A DNA stretch of 64,000 nucleotides from Pseudomonas mendocina (GCF_003008615.1 NZ_CP027657.1:3162001-3226000), one strand, 5' to 3'. Shown: positions 9,929-20,137, numbered from the stretch's first letter. Notes: generated from the sequence alone by a model not told the origin. Program-made: numbers and translations.

Positions 9929-11284
9929 TCAGTGCTTATCCATACCCAGTTTCTTTTCCAGGTAATGGATATTCACGCCACCTTTGACGAAACCCTTGTC
10001 GCGGGTCAGGTCGCGGTGCAGTGGGACGTTGGTCTTGATGCCGTCGACCACGATCTCGTCCAGAGCATTGCGCATGCGGGCCATGGCCTCGTCACGATCC
10101 TTGCCGAAGGTGATCAGCTTGCCGATCAGCGAGTCGTAGTGCGGCGGGACGCTGTAGCCGCTGTACAGGTGCGAGTCGACGCGAACGCCATTGCCGCCCG
10201 GAGCATGGAAGTGCTTGACCTTGCCTGGGCTGGGCATGAAGTTGTCCGGGTCTTCGGCGTTGATCCGGCACTCCACGGAGTGGCCGAGGATCTTCACGTC
10301 TTCCTGCTTGATGGACAGCTTGTTGCCAGCGGCGATGCTGAGCATCTCCTTGAGGATGTCGATGCCGGTGACCATTTCGGTAACCGGGTGCTCCACCTGA
10401 ACACGGGTGTTCATTTCGATGAAGTAGAAACGACCATCTTCGTAGAGGAACTCGAAGGTGCCGGCGCCGCGGTAGCCGATCTCGACGCAGGCATCGACGC
10501 AGCGCTTGAGCACTTCGGCGCGAGCCTTCTCGTCGATCAGTGGGGCCGGAGCCTCTTCGATCACCTTCTGGTGACGGCGCTGCAGCGAGCAGTCGCGGTC
10601 ATATAGGTGAATCGCGTTGCCCTGGCCGTCGGACAGCACCTGGACTTCGACGTGGCGCGGGTTGCCGAGGAATTTTTCCAGATAGACCATCGGGTTGCCG
10701 AATGCGGCACCGGCTTCGGTGCGGGTCAGCTTGGCCGACTTGATCAGGTCTTCTTCCTTGTACACCACGCGCATGCCGCGACCACCGCCGCCGCCTGCGG
10801 CCTTGATGATCACCGGGTAGCCGACTTCACGGGCGATGCGCAGGGCTTCTTCCTCATCTTCCGGCAGCGGGCCGGAGGAGCCAGGCACCACCGGTACGCC
10901 GGACTTGATCATGGCGTCCTTGGCAGACACCTTGTCGCCCATCAGGCGAATGGTGTCGGCTTTCGGGCCGATGAAGGCGAAGCCGGAGTTCTCCACCTGT
11001 TCGGCGAAGTCGGCGTTCTCGGCCAGGAAGCCGTAGCCCGGGTGAATGGCGGTGGCGCCAGTCAGTTCGGCGGCGCTGATGATGGCCGGGATGTTCAGGT
11101 ACGACAGCGAGCCAGGGGCCGGGCCAATGCAGACGCATTCGTCGGCCAGGCCCAGGTGCATCAGCTCACGGTCGGCGGTGGAGTGTACGGCCACCGTCTT
11201 GATGCCCAGTTCCTTGCAGGCGCGCAGAATGCGCAGGGCGATTTCGCCACGGTTGGCGATCAGGACTTTTTCCAGCTTCTGCAT
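9929..11284 (-). CDS. accC: Acetyl-CoA carboxylase, biotin carboxylase subunit
   Basis: A 451-residue ATP-grasp enzyme that carboxylates biotin on AccB, the first half-reaction of malonyl-CoA synthesis. It shows the N-terminal [10 protein letters not shown], the glycine-rich ATP loop GGGGRGM, and the active-site segment [12 protein letters not shown]. The C-terminus KKLGMDKH matches other pseudomonads. ATG 11284 follows GGGAG; a frame from 11305 overlaps accB. Operon order is aroQ-accB-accC with 17 bases between accB and accC. Confidence 0.97.
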   Translation of the reverse strand: MQKLEKVLIANRGEIALRILRACKELGIKTVAVHSTADRELMHLGLADECVCIGPAPGSLSYLNIPAIISAAELTGATAIHPGYGFLAENADFAEQVENSGFAFIGPKADTIRLMGDKVSAKDAMIKSGVPVVPGSSGPLPEDEEEALRIAREVGYPVIIKAAGGGGGRGMRVVYKEEDLIKSAKLTRTEAGAAFGNPMVYLEKFLGNPRHVEVQVLSDGQGNAIHLYDRDCSLQRRHQKVIEEAPAPLIDEKARAEVLKRCVDACVEIGYRGAGTFEFLYEDGRFYFIEMNTRVQVEHPVTEMVTGIDILKEMLSIAAGNKLSIKQEDVKILGHSVECRINAEDPDNFMPSPGKVKHFHAPGGNGVRVDSHLYSGYSVPPHYDSLIGKLITFGKDRDEAMARMRNALDEIVVDGIKTNVPLHRDLTRDKGFVKGGVNIHYLEKKLGMDKH

Positions 11285-11301
11285 TGCAGGCTCCCCGGGC
11301 A

Positions 11302-11760
11302 TCAAACGATGGTGAACAGGGGTTGGTCGTACTCAACCGGCTGGCCGTTTTCCACGAGGATCGATTCGATCACGCCGCTGGCTTCGGCTTCGATGTGGTT
11401 CATCATCTTCATCGCTTCGACGATGCACAGGATGTCGCCTTTCTTCACAGTCTGGCCGACTTCGACGAAGTTGGCCGAGGTCGGCGAGGCGGCGCGGTAG
11501 AAAGTACCAACCATCGGCGAGCGGGCCACGGCGCCGTTCAGTTTCGGCGCGGCTGGAGCAGCTTCAGCGCTCGGGGCTGCGGCGGCAACCGGAGCGGCAG
11601 CAGGGGCCGGTGCCGGAGCGTAGATCGGTTGTGCAGCGTAAGCCGGTTGCTTGCTGTGACGGCTGATGCGTACGGACTCTTCGCCCTCTTTGATCTCCAG
11701 CTCGTCGATACCGGATTCTTCCAGCAGCTCGATCAGTTTCTTGACTTTACGGATATCCAT
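11302..11760 (-). CDS. accB: Acetyl-CoA carboxylase, biotin carboxyl carrier protein
   Basis: A 152-residue carrier that shuttles carboxybiotin between AccC and the carboxyltransferase AccAD. The N-terminus is helical ([16 protein letters not shown]), with an Ala/Pro-rich flexible linker at about 44-72 and a C-terminal biotinyl domain. The target lysine K118 is in AMKM. ATG 11760 is preceded by a purine-rich site and matches the family start; the frame extends upstream into the aroQ end without support. Confidence 0.97.
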   Translation of the reverse strand: MDIRKVKKLIELLEESGIDELEIKEGEESVRISRHSKQPAYAAQPIYAPAPAPAAAPVAAAAPSAEAAPAAPKLNGAVARSPMVGTFYRAASPTSANFVEVGQTVKKGDILCIVEAMKMMNHIEAEASGVIESILVENGQPVEYDQPLFTIV

Positions 11761-11782
11761 AGCGGTTCCACTCCCGGTGAGG

Positions 11783-12232
11783 TCAGGGTCGTTTAGCTTC
11801 AAGTTGTTCTAGCGCGGCTTCCAAAGCCAGGCGGTAGCCGCTGGCGCCGAGGCCGCAGATCACTCCTACCGCAACGTCGGAGAAGTAGGAGTGATGGCGA
11901 AAAGGTTCACGCTTGTGCACGTTGGAGAGGTGCACTTCGATGAATGGGATGCTCACTGCCAGCAATGCGTCACGTAATGCGACGCTGGTATGGGTAAAAG
12001 CGGCAGGATTGATCAGGATAAAGTCGACGCCTTCGCCTTTTGCGGCGTGAATGCGGTCGATCAACTCGTACTCGGCATTGCTCTGCAGGTACATCAGGTG
12101 ATGGCCTGCCTCGCGCGCCTGCTGTTCCAGGTTCTGGTTGATTTCGGCGAGGGTGGTGGCGCCGTACTTGTCGGGCTCACGGGTGCCCAGCAGGTTGAGA
12201 TTGGGGCCGTGCAGCACCAATAGAGTGGCCAT
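11783..12232 (-). CDS. aroQ: Type II 3-dehydroquinate dehydratase
   Basis: A 149-residue dodecameric shikimate-pathway enzyme converting 3-dehydroquinate to 3-dehydroshikimate. Motifs are [13 protein letters not shown] at 8-20 with the catalytic tyrosine shortly after (DKYG), NPAAFTHTS and EVHLSN. ATG 12232 follows AAGGA by 8 nt. It is the first gene of the aroQ-accB-accC cluster, with 22 bases to accB; the pairing with accBC is conserved in Pseudomonas. Confidence 0.96.
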   Translation of the reverse strand: MATLLVLHGPNLNLLGTREPDKYGATTLAEINQNLEQQAREAGHHLMYLQSNAEYELIDRIHAAKGEGVDFILINPAAFTHTSVALRDALLAVSIPFIEVHLSNVHKREPFRHHSYFSDVAVGVICGLGASGYRLALEAALEQLEAKRP

Positions 12233-12353
12233 GGTCGCATTCCTTGTTGTTCGAGCTGCGCCGGACTATGCCGCAGCTCGTCGATGTCAGCAATAGTCGA
12301 CACGATGCCTGCCGTTTGTGGCAAGAATATGACTATGTTGTCGGTTTTGGTCG

Positions 12354-14147
12354 CTACCGACGGGGGGCGGCCTGATCGAGTCGTGTCGAGAAGGCGGCAG
12401 CACCGATCTCGCCTACGACACGCAGATCGTTCAATTCGTCACCGTTACCGGCGAACAGCTGGATGGCCGGTGGGCCGAAGAGGTTGTAACGATCCAGCAG
12501 AGCACGCTGGGCGGCGTTGCTTTCGGTGATGTCGAAACGGATCAGGCGCCAGCCACCGAGCTTGCTGCCTACCTCGGCATTGCCGAACACTTCGCGCTCG
12601 ATGACTTTGCAACTGATGCACCAGTCGGCGTACCAGTCCAGCAGCAGCGGTTGATTGGCGGCCTTGGCTTCGGCCAGGGCAGCGTCCAGTTCGGCTGGGC
12701 TGCTCAGCGTTTGCCAGGCGCCGCTCTTGCTGCTGGCGGCACTGCCGGTGGCTGCGCTCGCAAGCTGAGCCAGGGGGCGCAGCGGATCGCTTGCGCCCTG
12801 CAGCGCGCCGAAGCCGGCGGCCAGCGCATAGACCAGCAGCGCCAGGCCTGCGATCTGGCCGAGTTTCTGCCGATGCGTCTTCGGGCCGAATTCCAGCGCA
12901 CCGAGGAACACTGCCACGCCACCGGCCAGCAATCCCCACAGGGCCAGGCTCAGGCTGCCGGGCAGTACGCGTTCGAGCAACCATACCGACACCGCCAACA
13001 GCAGCACGCCGAAAGCGTTGCGCACGGTGACCATCCAGGTGCCGCTCTTCGGCAGCAAGGCACCGCCGCCAACGGCGAACAGCACCAGTGGTGTACCCAT
13101 GCCGAGGCCCAGAGCCAGCAACTTGAGGCCGCCCCCCAAGGCATCGCCGCTGGCGCTGATATAGAGCAGGGCGCCGGCCAGTGGTGCCGAAACGCAGGGG
13201 CTGACCAGCAGGCTGGAGAGTACGCCAAGCAGGGCCGCATTGAGGTGCGAGCCACCATGGGTCTTGCCGGCCAGGCGATCCAGCGGTTCGCTGATCAGAC
13301 GTGGCAGGCGCAGCTCGAACAGGCCGAACATGGCCAGGGCGAATACCGTGAAGAAGGCGGCGAAAGGCACCAGAATCCAGGGCGACTGCAGGCGCGCCTG
13401 CAGGTTGAGACCGGCACCGAACAAGCCCATCAGGGTACCGAGGATGGCGAAGCAGGCCGCCATTGGCAGCACGTAGGCCAGCGACAGGGTCAGGCCACGC
13501 ATGCCGCCGAACTGACCGCGCAGCACCACGCCGGACAGTATCGGCAGCATCGGTAGCACGCAGGGCGTGAAGGTCAGGGCCAGGCCGCCAAGGAAGAACA
13601 GCATCAGTTCTTTCCAGTTCCAGGCCGCTGCTGCGGTCGCTACGGTCGTCAGTGCACCGCCGGAGGTGGCGGCCGGCATGTCACCGATCTCGATGAACTC
13701 GGTTTCCGGTGGGTAGCACAGACCCTTGTCGGCGCAGCCCTGGTAGCCGACCTGCAGGCGCAGCGGGCGGTTGCCCGGGTTGTCCAGCGGCAGGCGAATG
13801 TCCAGTACGCCGTAGTACACCTCGACATCGCCGAAGAACTCATCGTGCTTGGCTTCACCGGCAGGCAGCTCGGCCTCGTTGGGTACGAGGTCGGTCGGCT
13901 CGACACTGAAATTGAAACGATGGCGATAGAGGTAGTAGCCCTCGGCTGCGACGAAACGCAGGGTCACGGCCTTGGCGTCGCTGCTCACCAGGCTCAGCTT
14001 GAAGGCTTCACGCACCGGCAGGAAGTCACTGCTGTTGTTCAGCGGCGCGCCAATGGGGGAGGCCGCCGGGCGGTCGAACAGATTGGCGCTGGCCGGCAGG
14101 CTCAGGCAAAGCAGCAAGAAGGGAAGCAGCAGACGGCGCAGTGACAT
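12354..14147 (-). CDS. dsbD: Thiol:disulfide interchange protein DsbD
   Basis: A 597-residue inner-membrane protein that passes electrons from cytoplasmic thioredoxin to periplasmic DsbC/DsbG-type isomerases. Signal peptide at about 1-21. The periplasmic alpha domain has the redox pair C138/C144. The eight-helix beta domain has C196 (TPCVLPM) and C318 (SPCVSAP). The C-terminal thioredoxin-like domain has C510/C513 in ADWCISCK. All six catalytic cysteines are present. ATG 14147 gives a proper signal peptide; the longer frame to 14204 would mask it. No strong ribosome site is visible, so the start is moderately sure. Confidence 0.95.
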   Translation of the reverse strand: MSLRRLLLPFLLLCLSLPASANLFDRPAASPIGAPLNNSSDFLPVREAFKLSLVSSDAKAVTLRFVAAEGYYLYRHRFNFSVEPTDLVPNEAELPAGEAKHDEFFGDVEVYYGVLDIRLPLDNPGNRPLRLQVGYQGCADKGLCYPPETEFIEIGDMPAATSGGALTTVATAAAAWNWKELMLFFLGGLALTFTPCVLPMLPILSGVVLRGQFGGMRGLTLSLAYVLPMAACFAILGTLMGLFGAGLNLQARLQSPWILVPFAAFFTVFALAMFGLFELRLPRLISEPLDRLAGKTHGGSHLNAALLGVLSSLLVSPCVSAPLAGALLYISASGDALGGGLKLLALGLGMGTPLVLFAVGGGALLPKSGTWMVTVRNAFGVLLLAVSVWLLERVLPGSLSLALWGLLAGGVAVFLGALEFGPKTHRQKLGQIAGLALLVYALAAGFGALQGASDPLRPLAQLASAATGSAASSKSGAWQTLSSPAELDAALAEAKAANQPLLLDWYADWCISCKVIEREVFGNAEVGSKLGGWRLIRFDITESNAAQRALLDRYNLFGPPAIQLFAGNGDELNDLRVVGEIGAAAFSTRLDQAAPRR

Positions 14148-14314
14148 CGGGGCGACTATCTCGGCGAAAAGGTGGCGGCATGATAGCTGAAAGCGCCCAT
14201 GCACATTTCGTCAGCTTGGTCGGGCTGTCGATTTTCCGGGATGGACGGCCCTTGGAGGAAAAGGCATGGAGCGAGTTCCCTGCGGCGCCAGGCCTGCGCG
14301 GCTATGCCGCAGGT

Positions 14315-16279
14315 TCAGACTCGGAACGCCTGTACCGCGCTGTGCAGTTGCGAGCCGAGTTGCAACAACTGCTCGCCCTGAGCGCGGCCTTGGCCGATGC
14401 GCTGCAGGTTCTCGTCGCCGAGTTGATGGATGCGTTCGCCATGCTCGCGAATCTCGCTGACGGCATCGCTTTGCTGGGCGGTAGCCTCGGCGATGCGTGC
14501 AGACATGTTGGCGATGGTGCGAATCGCCGTGACGATCTCGTCCAGGGCGCCATCGGCCGCTTCGGCTTTGCCGGCAGTTGCTTCGGCATGTTCGACCTGG
14601 GCGCGCATCGCCTGCACGGACTGATGTGCGGCCTGCTGCAGGCGGCCGATGGCATTCTGGATTTCCGCCGTGGCATTGCCGGTGCGTTGTGACAGTGAAC
14701 GCACTTCATCGGCTACCACGGCGAAGCCTCGGCCGGCCTCGCCAGCCCGGGCTGCCTCGATGGCGGCATTGAGCGCAAGCAGATTGGTCTGTTCGGCGAT
14801 ACCTCGAATCACCGTGAGCACGCCGCCGATGGTGGCGGTCTCGTCGGCCAGGCGTTCGATGGCCTGGGCATTGTCCTGTACCTCGCCGACCAGCGCATGC
14901 AGTCCTTCCAGGCTCTGGCCGATGACTTGCTGGCCTTGCTCCAGGGCGCGATCGGCATCGCGGCTGGCGTCTGCGCTCTGGCTGGCATCCTGAGCCACCT
15001 GGCCGATGGTGGCCTCCAGCTCGCCCAGTGCATCGCGTATCAGTGCAGTATCGCCAGCCTGGCGTTCGGCGCCGGCATGTAGGCCGGTACTGAGTTCGGC
15101 CAATGTGCGGCTGGAGCCGGCGACCTGTTCGGCATGGCCGCGAATACTGGCGACCAGCTCGACCAGATAGCGACGCAGGTGGTTGAGCGAGTCCTCGATA
15201 TCGCGCAGCTCGCGGGTGCGGGAGTTGATCGTGATCGGTGCGGCGAAGTCGCCACTGGCCCAGTTCGATAGTGCGGGAACCAGGTTGCCCAACACCTGCG
15301 ACAGGCGCCGCTGGATGCGGTCGATGACCAGCGCAATCAACAGAATCAGGCCGATCATCAGGCCTTGAATCAGTCGCACCTCACTCTGGATGCGGGCGTA
15401 TTCGCCTTTGACCACTGGCTCCAGTTCGGCCAACGCCTGTTGCAGTTGTGCCACGCGCTGGCCAGTGGTCACGGCCAGTTGCTGGCGTTGCTCGACCAGC
15501 TCATGGGTGCGTTGCAGCTCGCCCGGATAGCGGCGAACCAGCGTATTCAGTTCGCGCTTGAGGTCGATACCGCGATCCTGGGCCTGCTGATCCTGCTGCG
15601 TTGAGTCCAGCCCGAGCATGGCGGCGAAACCGAGGTCGGCGGTGCTGTCGTCCTGCTGCACGCCGAGCAAGGGTAGGCTGTCGAGGGTTTCCACCAGTTG
15701 CGTGAGCGTCTTCAGTTCGCGCTCGACGTCGCCAAGCAATTCCGGGCGACCCTGACTGATGAAGCGTTCCCGCGCATGGGCCAGGCGCAGCAGGCGCGAG
15801 CCGGCGTCGAGCAGCGGCTTGCGATAGCGTGCAGCCAGCTCGCCGGTGGCGTTGTCGGCGTATTGGGTCAGTTGTTCGAGGGTCGCGAGCATTTCCCGTT
15901 CGGCCTGTAGCAGCAGCCCCTGAGGATCGCCAGCCAGCTTGCCGGCGGCCAGCAGCTGAGTGGCACTGAAATCGCGCAGCTGTTCCAGGCTTGGGCGCAG
16001 TTCGCCGGCCAGTTGCTGCGGCAGTGCGTCGAGGGCTTGCTCGAAGGCGTCGATGGCCTTGCTGGCCGCGCTGTGTTGCACGGCATTGCCGTTGGCGAGG
16101 TAGGCCTGGATGTTGTCGGCGACGTCATGCTGGAACTGCTGCGACAGTGCGAGGTAACGCTCCATCAACTGTACCGGCTGTTGCAGAGCGCGCTGCGACC
16201 ACCACAAGGTCGCTGCCAGGGCGATACAAACGGTGACCAGCAGCAGGGTATTGAGGTTGGTGAGCAGCTTGAGACGCAT
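14315..16279 (-). CDS. ctpL: Methyl-accepting chemotaxis protein, CtpL-like
   Basis: A 654-residue chemoreceptor. An N-terminal helix (about 8-28) and a second TM near 300-320 bracket a roughly 270-residue periplasmic ligand domain that is all-helical and rich in Gln/Leu/Glu, consistent with the helical bimodular (HBM) type. A HAMP-like segment and the cytoplasmic signalling hairpin follow, with the tip [19 protein letters not shown]. In P. aeruginosa the gene at this place (ctpL) senses low phosphate and 4-chloroaniline; the same ligand here is inference. The gene is monocistronic between dsbD and gcbA. I found no convincing FliA promoter or Pho box in the 100 bases upstream. Confidence 0.85.
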   Translation of the reverse strand: MRLKLLTNLNTLLLVTVCIALAATLWWSQRALQQPVQLMERYLALSQQFQHDVADNIQAYLANGNAVQHSAASKAIDAFEQALDALPQQLAGELRPSLEQLRDFSATQLLAAGKLAGDPQGLLLQAEREMLATLEQLTQYADNATGELAARYRKPLLDAGSRLLRLAHARERFISQGRPELLGDVERELKTLTQLVETLDSLPLLGVQQDDSTADLGFAAMLGLDSTQQDQQAQDRGIDLKRELNTLVRRYPGELQRTHELVEQRQQLAVTTGQRVAQLQQALAELEPVVKGEYARIQSEVRLIQGLMIGLILLIALVIDRIQRRLSQVLGNLVPALSNWASGDFAAPITINSRTRELRDIEDSLNHLRRYLVELVASIRGHAEQVAGSSRTLAELSTGLHAGAERQAGDTALIRDALGELEATIGQVAQDASQSADASRDADRALEQGQQVIGQSLEGLHALVGEVQDNAQAIERLADETATIGGVLTVIRGIAEQTNLLALNAAIEAARAGEAGRGFAVVADEVRSLSQRTGNATAEIQNAIGRLQQAAHQSVQAMRAQVEHAEATAGKAEAADGALDEIVTAIRTIANMSARIAEATAQQSDAVSEIREHGERIHQLGDENLQRIGQGRAQGEQLLQLGSQLHSAVQAFRV

Positions 16280-16341
16280 GGCAGGCTCGATCGACGACTG
16301 AACGATGCGCTCGAGGTTATTGCGTTTCGGTTACAGCCTGA

Positions 16342-16361
16342 TGACGCAGTGAGCTGCGTCA
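16342..16361. other. Perfect hairpin between gcbA and ctpL
   Basis: TGACGCAG-TGAG-CTGCGTCA is an 8-bp perfect stem 20 bases after the gcbA stop and 63 bases before the ctpL start, both on the minus strand. No T run follows, so it may be an operator for ctpL or a weak terminator for gcbA. Confidence 0.45.
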
Positions 16362-16380
16362 CATTCCTCCTGGGTAGCGA

Positions 16381-17994
16381 TCAGTCGCCGCAGTACAGCT
16401 CCACCCGGTTGCGACCGCCGTTCTTGGCCTTGTACAGCGCCTCGTCGGCATGCTTGGACAGCGCGTTGCCGTCCAGGCCTGGTTGCAGCATGGCGATACC
16501 GCAACTGAAGGTGCAGGACAGATCCTGCGGTTGGGCCGGGTAGTGGATCTCGGCGAAGCGCTGACGAATCTCTTCCAGCACCTTGAGCGCGGATTGTTCG
16601 TCGGTGTCCGGCAACACCACGGCAAACTCCTCACCACCGTAACGGCCGATGTGATCGGTCTTGCGCAGGCGTTGCTTGAGAAATAGCGCCAGGCTCTTGA
16701 TCACCCGGTCACCCATGGGGTGGCCATAGGTGTCGTTGACCTTCTTGAAATGGTCGATGTCGAGCATGGCGAAAGCCAGCGGCTGCTCTTCGCGGCGCGC
16801 CCGGTAGCAGGCGTCGTCAAGCAGTTGCAGGGTGTGGGTGTGGTTGTACAGGCCGGTGAGGCTGTCACGCACCATGCGCGCCTTGAGGTTGCGCGCACGG
16901 GCTGCGCGGTTGCGCACGGTGGCGATCAGATGGCGCGGTTTGATCGGTTTGGTGAGGAAGTCATCGCCGCCTTCGCTCATGGCATCGAGCTGCTTGTCGA
17001 GGTCGTCCTCGGCCGACAGATAGATGATCGGTACGCTGACGTAGCGGTCGTTGTGGCGGATCACCTTGGCCAGCTCGGCGCCGTTGCACTCTGGCATGTA
17101 CATGTCGAGGATGATCAGATCCGGCTGGAACTCGGCCAGCGCGTCCATCGCCTTGATCGGCTCGGTCAGGGTGTGGGTGAGGATGCCGGCGCTGTTGAGT
17201 ACACGCTCGGTGTGCGTGGCCTGGGCCTTGGAGTCGTCGACGATCAGCACCTTGTACGGGTCGTATTGGGCGACGTGGGTCAGCACCTCGATGCGTTCGA
17301 GCAGGCTGGAGGCGTCCAGTGATCCGGTGAAGAATTCCTGGCCGCCCGCGCGCACCGCGGCAAGGCGGGTCGGGGTATCGGTGTCGCAATGACTGAAGAA
17401 CAGCAGGGGAATCTTCTGCTCCAGCCCTTGTTGTACCGATTCGGCCAGCTCCAGGCCGGCCCCGGCGAAGTCGACATCCATGACGATGGCAGCCGGGTGG
17501 CGTTCGGCGATGGCGGCGCGGAATGCCTGGGCATCGTCCAGAGATTGAGCCGCCAGGCCGAAAAACTCCAGCTGCTGGGCCAGGCGCTCGGCGCGCTGGG
17601 TATCCTGCAGGGCCAGGTAGACCGGTTTGCGCAGCGGCGGCAGGAACGTCTGCTCGAAGGCATCGCTGTGGCGCAGGCCGGTACGCGAAAGGCGTTGCAT
17701 GGCCTGATTGAGTCGGGAGATCAGGGTACTGTTGAGACGCCCGCGATTCTCCACAACGTCGTCGAGGCTGGCACCAATGTTTTGCGCCAGTTGCGCGTGC
17801 TCGATCTGCTCGAAACGCTCGGCATAACGCAGCAGGCGCAGGTTGGCCTCGGTCAGTTCGGCCATACCGGCGTCATTCCATTCGCTGCGTTGCAGGCGTT
17901 GCCAGACTTCCAGCACCTGGCGCGCCTGATGAATCACGCGCTGAGCGAAGTGATGCTTGAGGCGATCGCGACTGGGATCCAGGTGCTCGGTCAT
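16381..17994 (-). CDS. gcbA: Diguanylate cyclase GcbA (REC-REC-GGDEF)
   Basis: A 537-residue cytoplasmic c-di-GMP synthase. An N-terminal helical region (about 1-120) precedes a divergent receiver domain (about 125-245; aspartate in VMDVDF) and a canonical receiver (VLIVDDS, LDMYMPE, then the KP lysine). The GGDEF domain has the active site GGEEF. The feedback I-site RKTD lies five residues before it, so the enzyme should be active and product-inhibited. Homologues GcbA (P. fluorescens) and PA4843 promote surface attachment. A FleQ-like site and a strong hairpin lie upstream in the gap to the divergent DUF2333 gene. Confidence 0.93.
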   Translation of the reverse strand: MTEHLDPSRDRLKHHFAQRVIHQARQVLEVWQRLQRSEWNDAGMAELTEANLRLLRYAERFEQIEHAQLAQNIGASLDDVVENRGRLNSTLISRLNQAMQRLSRTGLRHSDAFEQTFLPPLRKPVYLALQDTQRAERLAQQLEFFGLAAQSLDDAQAFRAAIAERHPAAIVMDVDFAGAGLELAESVQQGLEQKIPLLFFSHCDTDTPTRLAAVRAGGQEFFTGSLDASSLLERIEVLTHVAQYDPYKVLIVDDSKAQATHTERVLNSAGILTHTLTEPIKAMDALAEFQPDLIILDMYMPECNGAELAKVIRHNDRYVSVPIIYLSAEDDLDKQLDAMSEGGDDFLTKPIKPRHLIATVRNRAARARNLKARMVRDSLTGLYNHTHTLQLLDDACYRARREEQPLAFAMLDIDHFKKVNDTYGHPMGDRVIKSLALFLKQRLRKTDHIGRYGGEEFAVVLPDTDEQSALKVLEEIRQRFAEIHYPAQPQDLSCTFSCGIAMLQPGLDGNALSKHADEALYKAKNGGRNRVELYCGD

Positions 17995-18066
17995 GGGCCG
18001 ACTTCTATAGGTGGTTAAGTCAGTGGTGGCTTGATGCTATCACTTGCTGGTGGCGCTGGCATTGCC

Positions 18067-18080
18067 GTCGATCAATTGAC
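18067..18080. promoter_or_regulatory. FleQ-like binding site upstream of gcbA
   Basis: GTCGATCAATTGAC matches the published FleQ consensus GTCAATAAATTGAC, as I remember it, at 12 of 14 positions. It lies 73-86 bases before the gcbA start and about 173 bases before the divergent DUF2333 gene. FleQ is the c-di-GMP-responsive flagella/biofilm regulator, so control of a cyclase gene by it would close a feedback loop. Binding is inferred. Confidence 0.5.
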
Positions 18081-18086
18081 GTCGGT

Positions 18087-18112
18087 ATTTCTGTCGAATA
18101 GGCGACAGAAAT
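18087..18112. promoter_or_regulatory. Strong inverted repeat between gcbA and the DUF2333 gene
   Basis: ATTTCTGTCG-AATAGG-CGACAGAAAT forms a perfect 10-bp stem with a 6-nt loop, seven bases from the FleQ-like site. It may be an operator or an RNA hairpin in the gcbA leader. Confidence 0.5.
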
Positions 18113-18252
18113 GTAGTTTTCCCGTACCAACGGTAAGTTTGCCCCCGTGCTCTGCGTTTTGCTGCAGGCTTGCCTTATAGTGCGGAATAGGTCGCAACCC
18201 GTTGGCCGGGTTGTGGTCGAACACTCGAATTCGCTTAAAAAAGGACACTGCC

Positions 18253-19314
18253 ATGCTGGACTGGAAGAATCGTGCGACGAACTCGCAAGGCAGCACCGAG
18301 AAGGCCGCAGGAGGTAGCCGCAGTGGCGGTAGCCTGATCGCTCGTGCACTGGGCGGCTTGATCGGTGTCTATCTGCTGATCGCTCTGGTGGTCGGTTGGT
18401 ACTGGAGTCAGGAGCCGGCCTCGTTCCAGGTTCAACAGCACGCCCAGAGCGCAGCGCAGCAAGCGCAGCGGCAGATGGTGACCGGTTATACCACCGTGGA
18501 AACCCTCAAGCAGGTCGCCAGTACGCTGCTGGACAAGCCCGGTGGCTACCTGTCCAACGACCTCGCCCCACCCGGCCTTTGGCTGGACAACATGCCGAGC
18601 TGGGAATACGGCGTGCTGGTGCAGGTACGTGACCTGTCTCGCGCACTGCGCAAAGATTTCGCCCGTTCGCAGTCGCAGTCCACCGAGGATCCGGATCTGG
18701 CCAAGGCCGAGCCGCGTTTTCACTTCGACAACAAGAGCTGGGCATTGCCGGCTTCCGAGTCCGAGTACCGCGAGGGCATCAAGTCGCTGGATCGCTACCT
18801 GGCTCGTCTGGCCGATCCGAGCCAGCAGAATGCACAGTTCTATACCCGTGCCGATAACCTCAACAACTGGCTCGGTGACGCGGGCACGCGCCTGGGTTCG
18901 CTGTCGCAACGCCTGTCGGCCAGTGTTGGTCAAGTACGCCTGAGCACCAGCCTGGAGGTAGGCAACGACGCCCAGGAGTCCGGGGTGGTGAGCGAGGGCG
19001 GTGTTTACGAGACGCCATGGCTGCAGATCGACAACGTGTTCTATGAAGCACGCGGTCAGGCCTGGGCGCTGGCTCACTTGCTGCGTGCCATCGAAGTGGA
19101 CTTCGCCGATGTGCTGGCGAAGAAGAACGCCACCGTCAGCGTGCGTCAGATCATCCGCGAGCTGGAGGCGGCCCAGGCCACCCTGTGGAGCCCGATGATC
19201 CTCAACGGCAGCGGCTACGGCATTCTCGCCAACCACTCGCTGGTGATGGCCAACTACATCTCGCGTGCCAACGCGGGCCTGATCGACCTGCGCCAACTGC
19301 TGAGCCAGGGTTGA
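18253..19314 (+). CDS. DUF2333 family membrane-anchored protein
   Basis: A 353-residue protein of family DUF2333, function unknown. A short Ser/Gly-rich cytoplasmic N-terminus precedes a single transmembrane helix at about residues 34-55 (LGGLIGVYLLIALVVGWYW). About 295 mostly helical residues, probably periplasmic, follow. ATG 18253 follows AAGGA by 7 nt; an upstream ATG at 18202 lacks one. The stop overlaps the Nudix start as TGATG, so the two are translated together. The same pair occurs beside gcbA in P. aeruginosa. Confidence 0.85.
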   Translation: MLDWKNRATNSQGSTEKAAGGSRSGGSLIARALGGLIGVYLLIALVVGWYWSQEPASFQVQQHAQSAAQQAQRQMVTGYTTVETLKQVASTLLDKPGGYLSNDLAPPGLWLDNMPSWEYGVLVQVRDLSRALRKDFARSQSQSTEDPDLAKAEPRFHFDNKSWALPASESEYREGIKSLDRYLARLADPSQQNAQFYTRADNLNNWLGDAGTRLGSLSQRLSASVGQVRLSTSLEVGNDAQESGVVSEGGVYETPWLQIDNVFYEARGQAWALAHLLRAIEVDFADVLAKKNATVSVRQIIRELEAAQATLWSPMILNGSGYGILANHSLVMANYISRANAGLIDLRQLLSQG

Positions 19315-19853
19315 TGGCGGCGATCTCGGCGGCAGAGGCGGCGCATCGCGCTGCCTCCGATAACGAGCGGGTCGCCTGGGTCGATGAGAACGATCAGCCG
19401 CTGGGTGGCGTCTCCCGGGCCGAGTTGCGCGAGCGGCGTCTGATCGGTCGCGGTACCTATATTCTTCTGTTCAACTCGGCCGGGCTGCTGTGCGTACACC
19501 GACGAACCCTGAGCAAGGCGCTGTATCCCGGTTATTGGGACGTGGCGGCGGGCGGCATGGTGCTGGAAGGCGAGGGTTACGCACTGTCGGCCCAGCGTGA
19601 GTTGGCCGAAGAGTTGGGCATCGTCGATGCGGCGCTGGTCGAGCATGCCCACTTTCTCTATGACGCTCCCGAAAGCCGCCTATGGTGCATGGCCTATTCG
19701 GCGGTGTCCGATGCGCCGTTGGTGTTGCAGCCGGAGGAGGTGCTGGAGGCGCGCTTCATCAGCATCGAACAGGCGCTGGCGGAAACCCACCGCCTGCCGT
19801 ATTGCCCGGATTCATTGGCGGCACTGGAGCGTTATCTGGCTGCAATGTCGTAG
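19314..19853 (+). CDS. Nudix hydrolase
   Basis: A 179-residue cytoplasmic pyrophosphohydrolase of the YfcD-like Nudix group (also related to isopentenyl-diphosphate isomerase). The Nudix box is complete: GMVLEGE followed by seven residues and RELAEELGI. The start ATG overlaps the preceding stop (TGATG); an in-frame ATG at 19185 lies inside the DUF2333 gene. The TAG stop codon is formed by the left arm of an inverted repeat (19849-19918), so the natural C-terminus may once have been different. Substrate unknown. Confidence 0.9.
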   Translation: MAAISAAEAAHRAASDNERVAWVDENDQPLGGVSRAELRERRLIGRGTYILLFNSAGLLCVHRRTLSKALYPGYWDVAAGGMVLEGEGYALSAQRELAEELGIVDAALVEHAHFLYDAPESRLWCMAYSAVSDAPLVLQPEEVLEARFISIEQALAETHRLPYCPDSLAALERYLAAMS

Positions 19854-19918
19854 GGGGCGCTGTGCGCACCGAAGCTCCGTCTCAGATGTAAAGGCGGTGC
19901 GCACGGCGCCCCCCTACG
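19849..19918. repeat. Long imperfect inverted repeat (second REP-like family)
   Basis: Left arm CGTAGGGGGCGCTGTGCGCA begins at 19849. Its inverse ends CCCCCCTACG at 19918. The 23/24-base arms differ by one mismatch and one extra base around a 23-nt loop. The sequence is unrelated to the GTAGCCCGG family. It begins inside the last codons of the Nudix gene. I know no function; it resembles a dispersed intergenic palindrome. Confidence 0.7.
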
Positions 19919-20137
19919 GTGTAGGGCATTGCGAGCATGCTGTGTCCGATAGCGAACAGCGTCGCCAAAGTGCCGCACAATGACGCAAATATAGACTTAG
20001 CAAGTCCAGCCTTTGCCGTTAAACTGCGCGGCCTTTTCGGCGGACGTCTGTCCGCTTGCGCTGCCCCTGCCTGAGTGGGGCTTCGCGGCTGAACCCGTTC
20101 AGCCAGTCGCTATCCTGACCCCTACGAGGACAAGCCG

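Noticed and set aside
16280..16380. Pho box for the CtpL-like receptor
   Set aside because: Only a half-site resembling CTGTAAC is present, without a second properly spaced repeat, so phosphate control cannot be claimed from the sequence.
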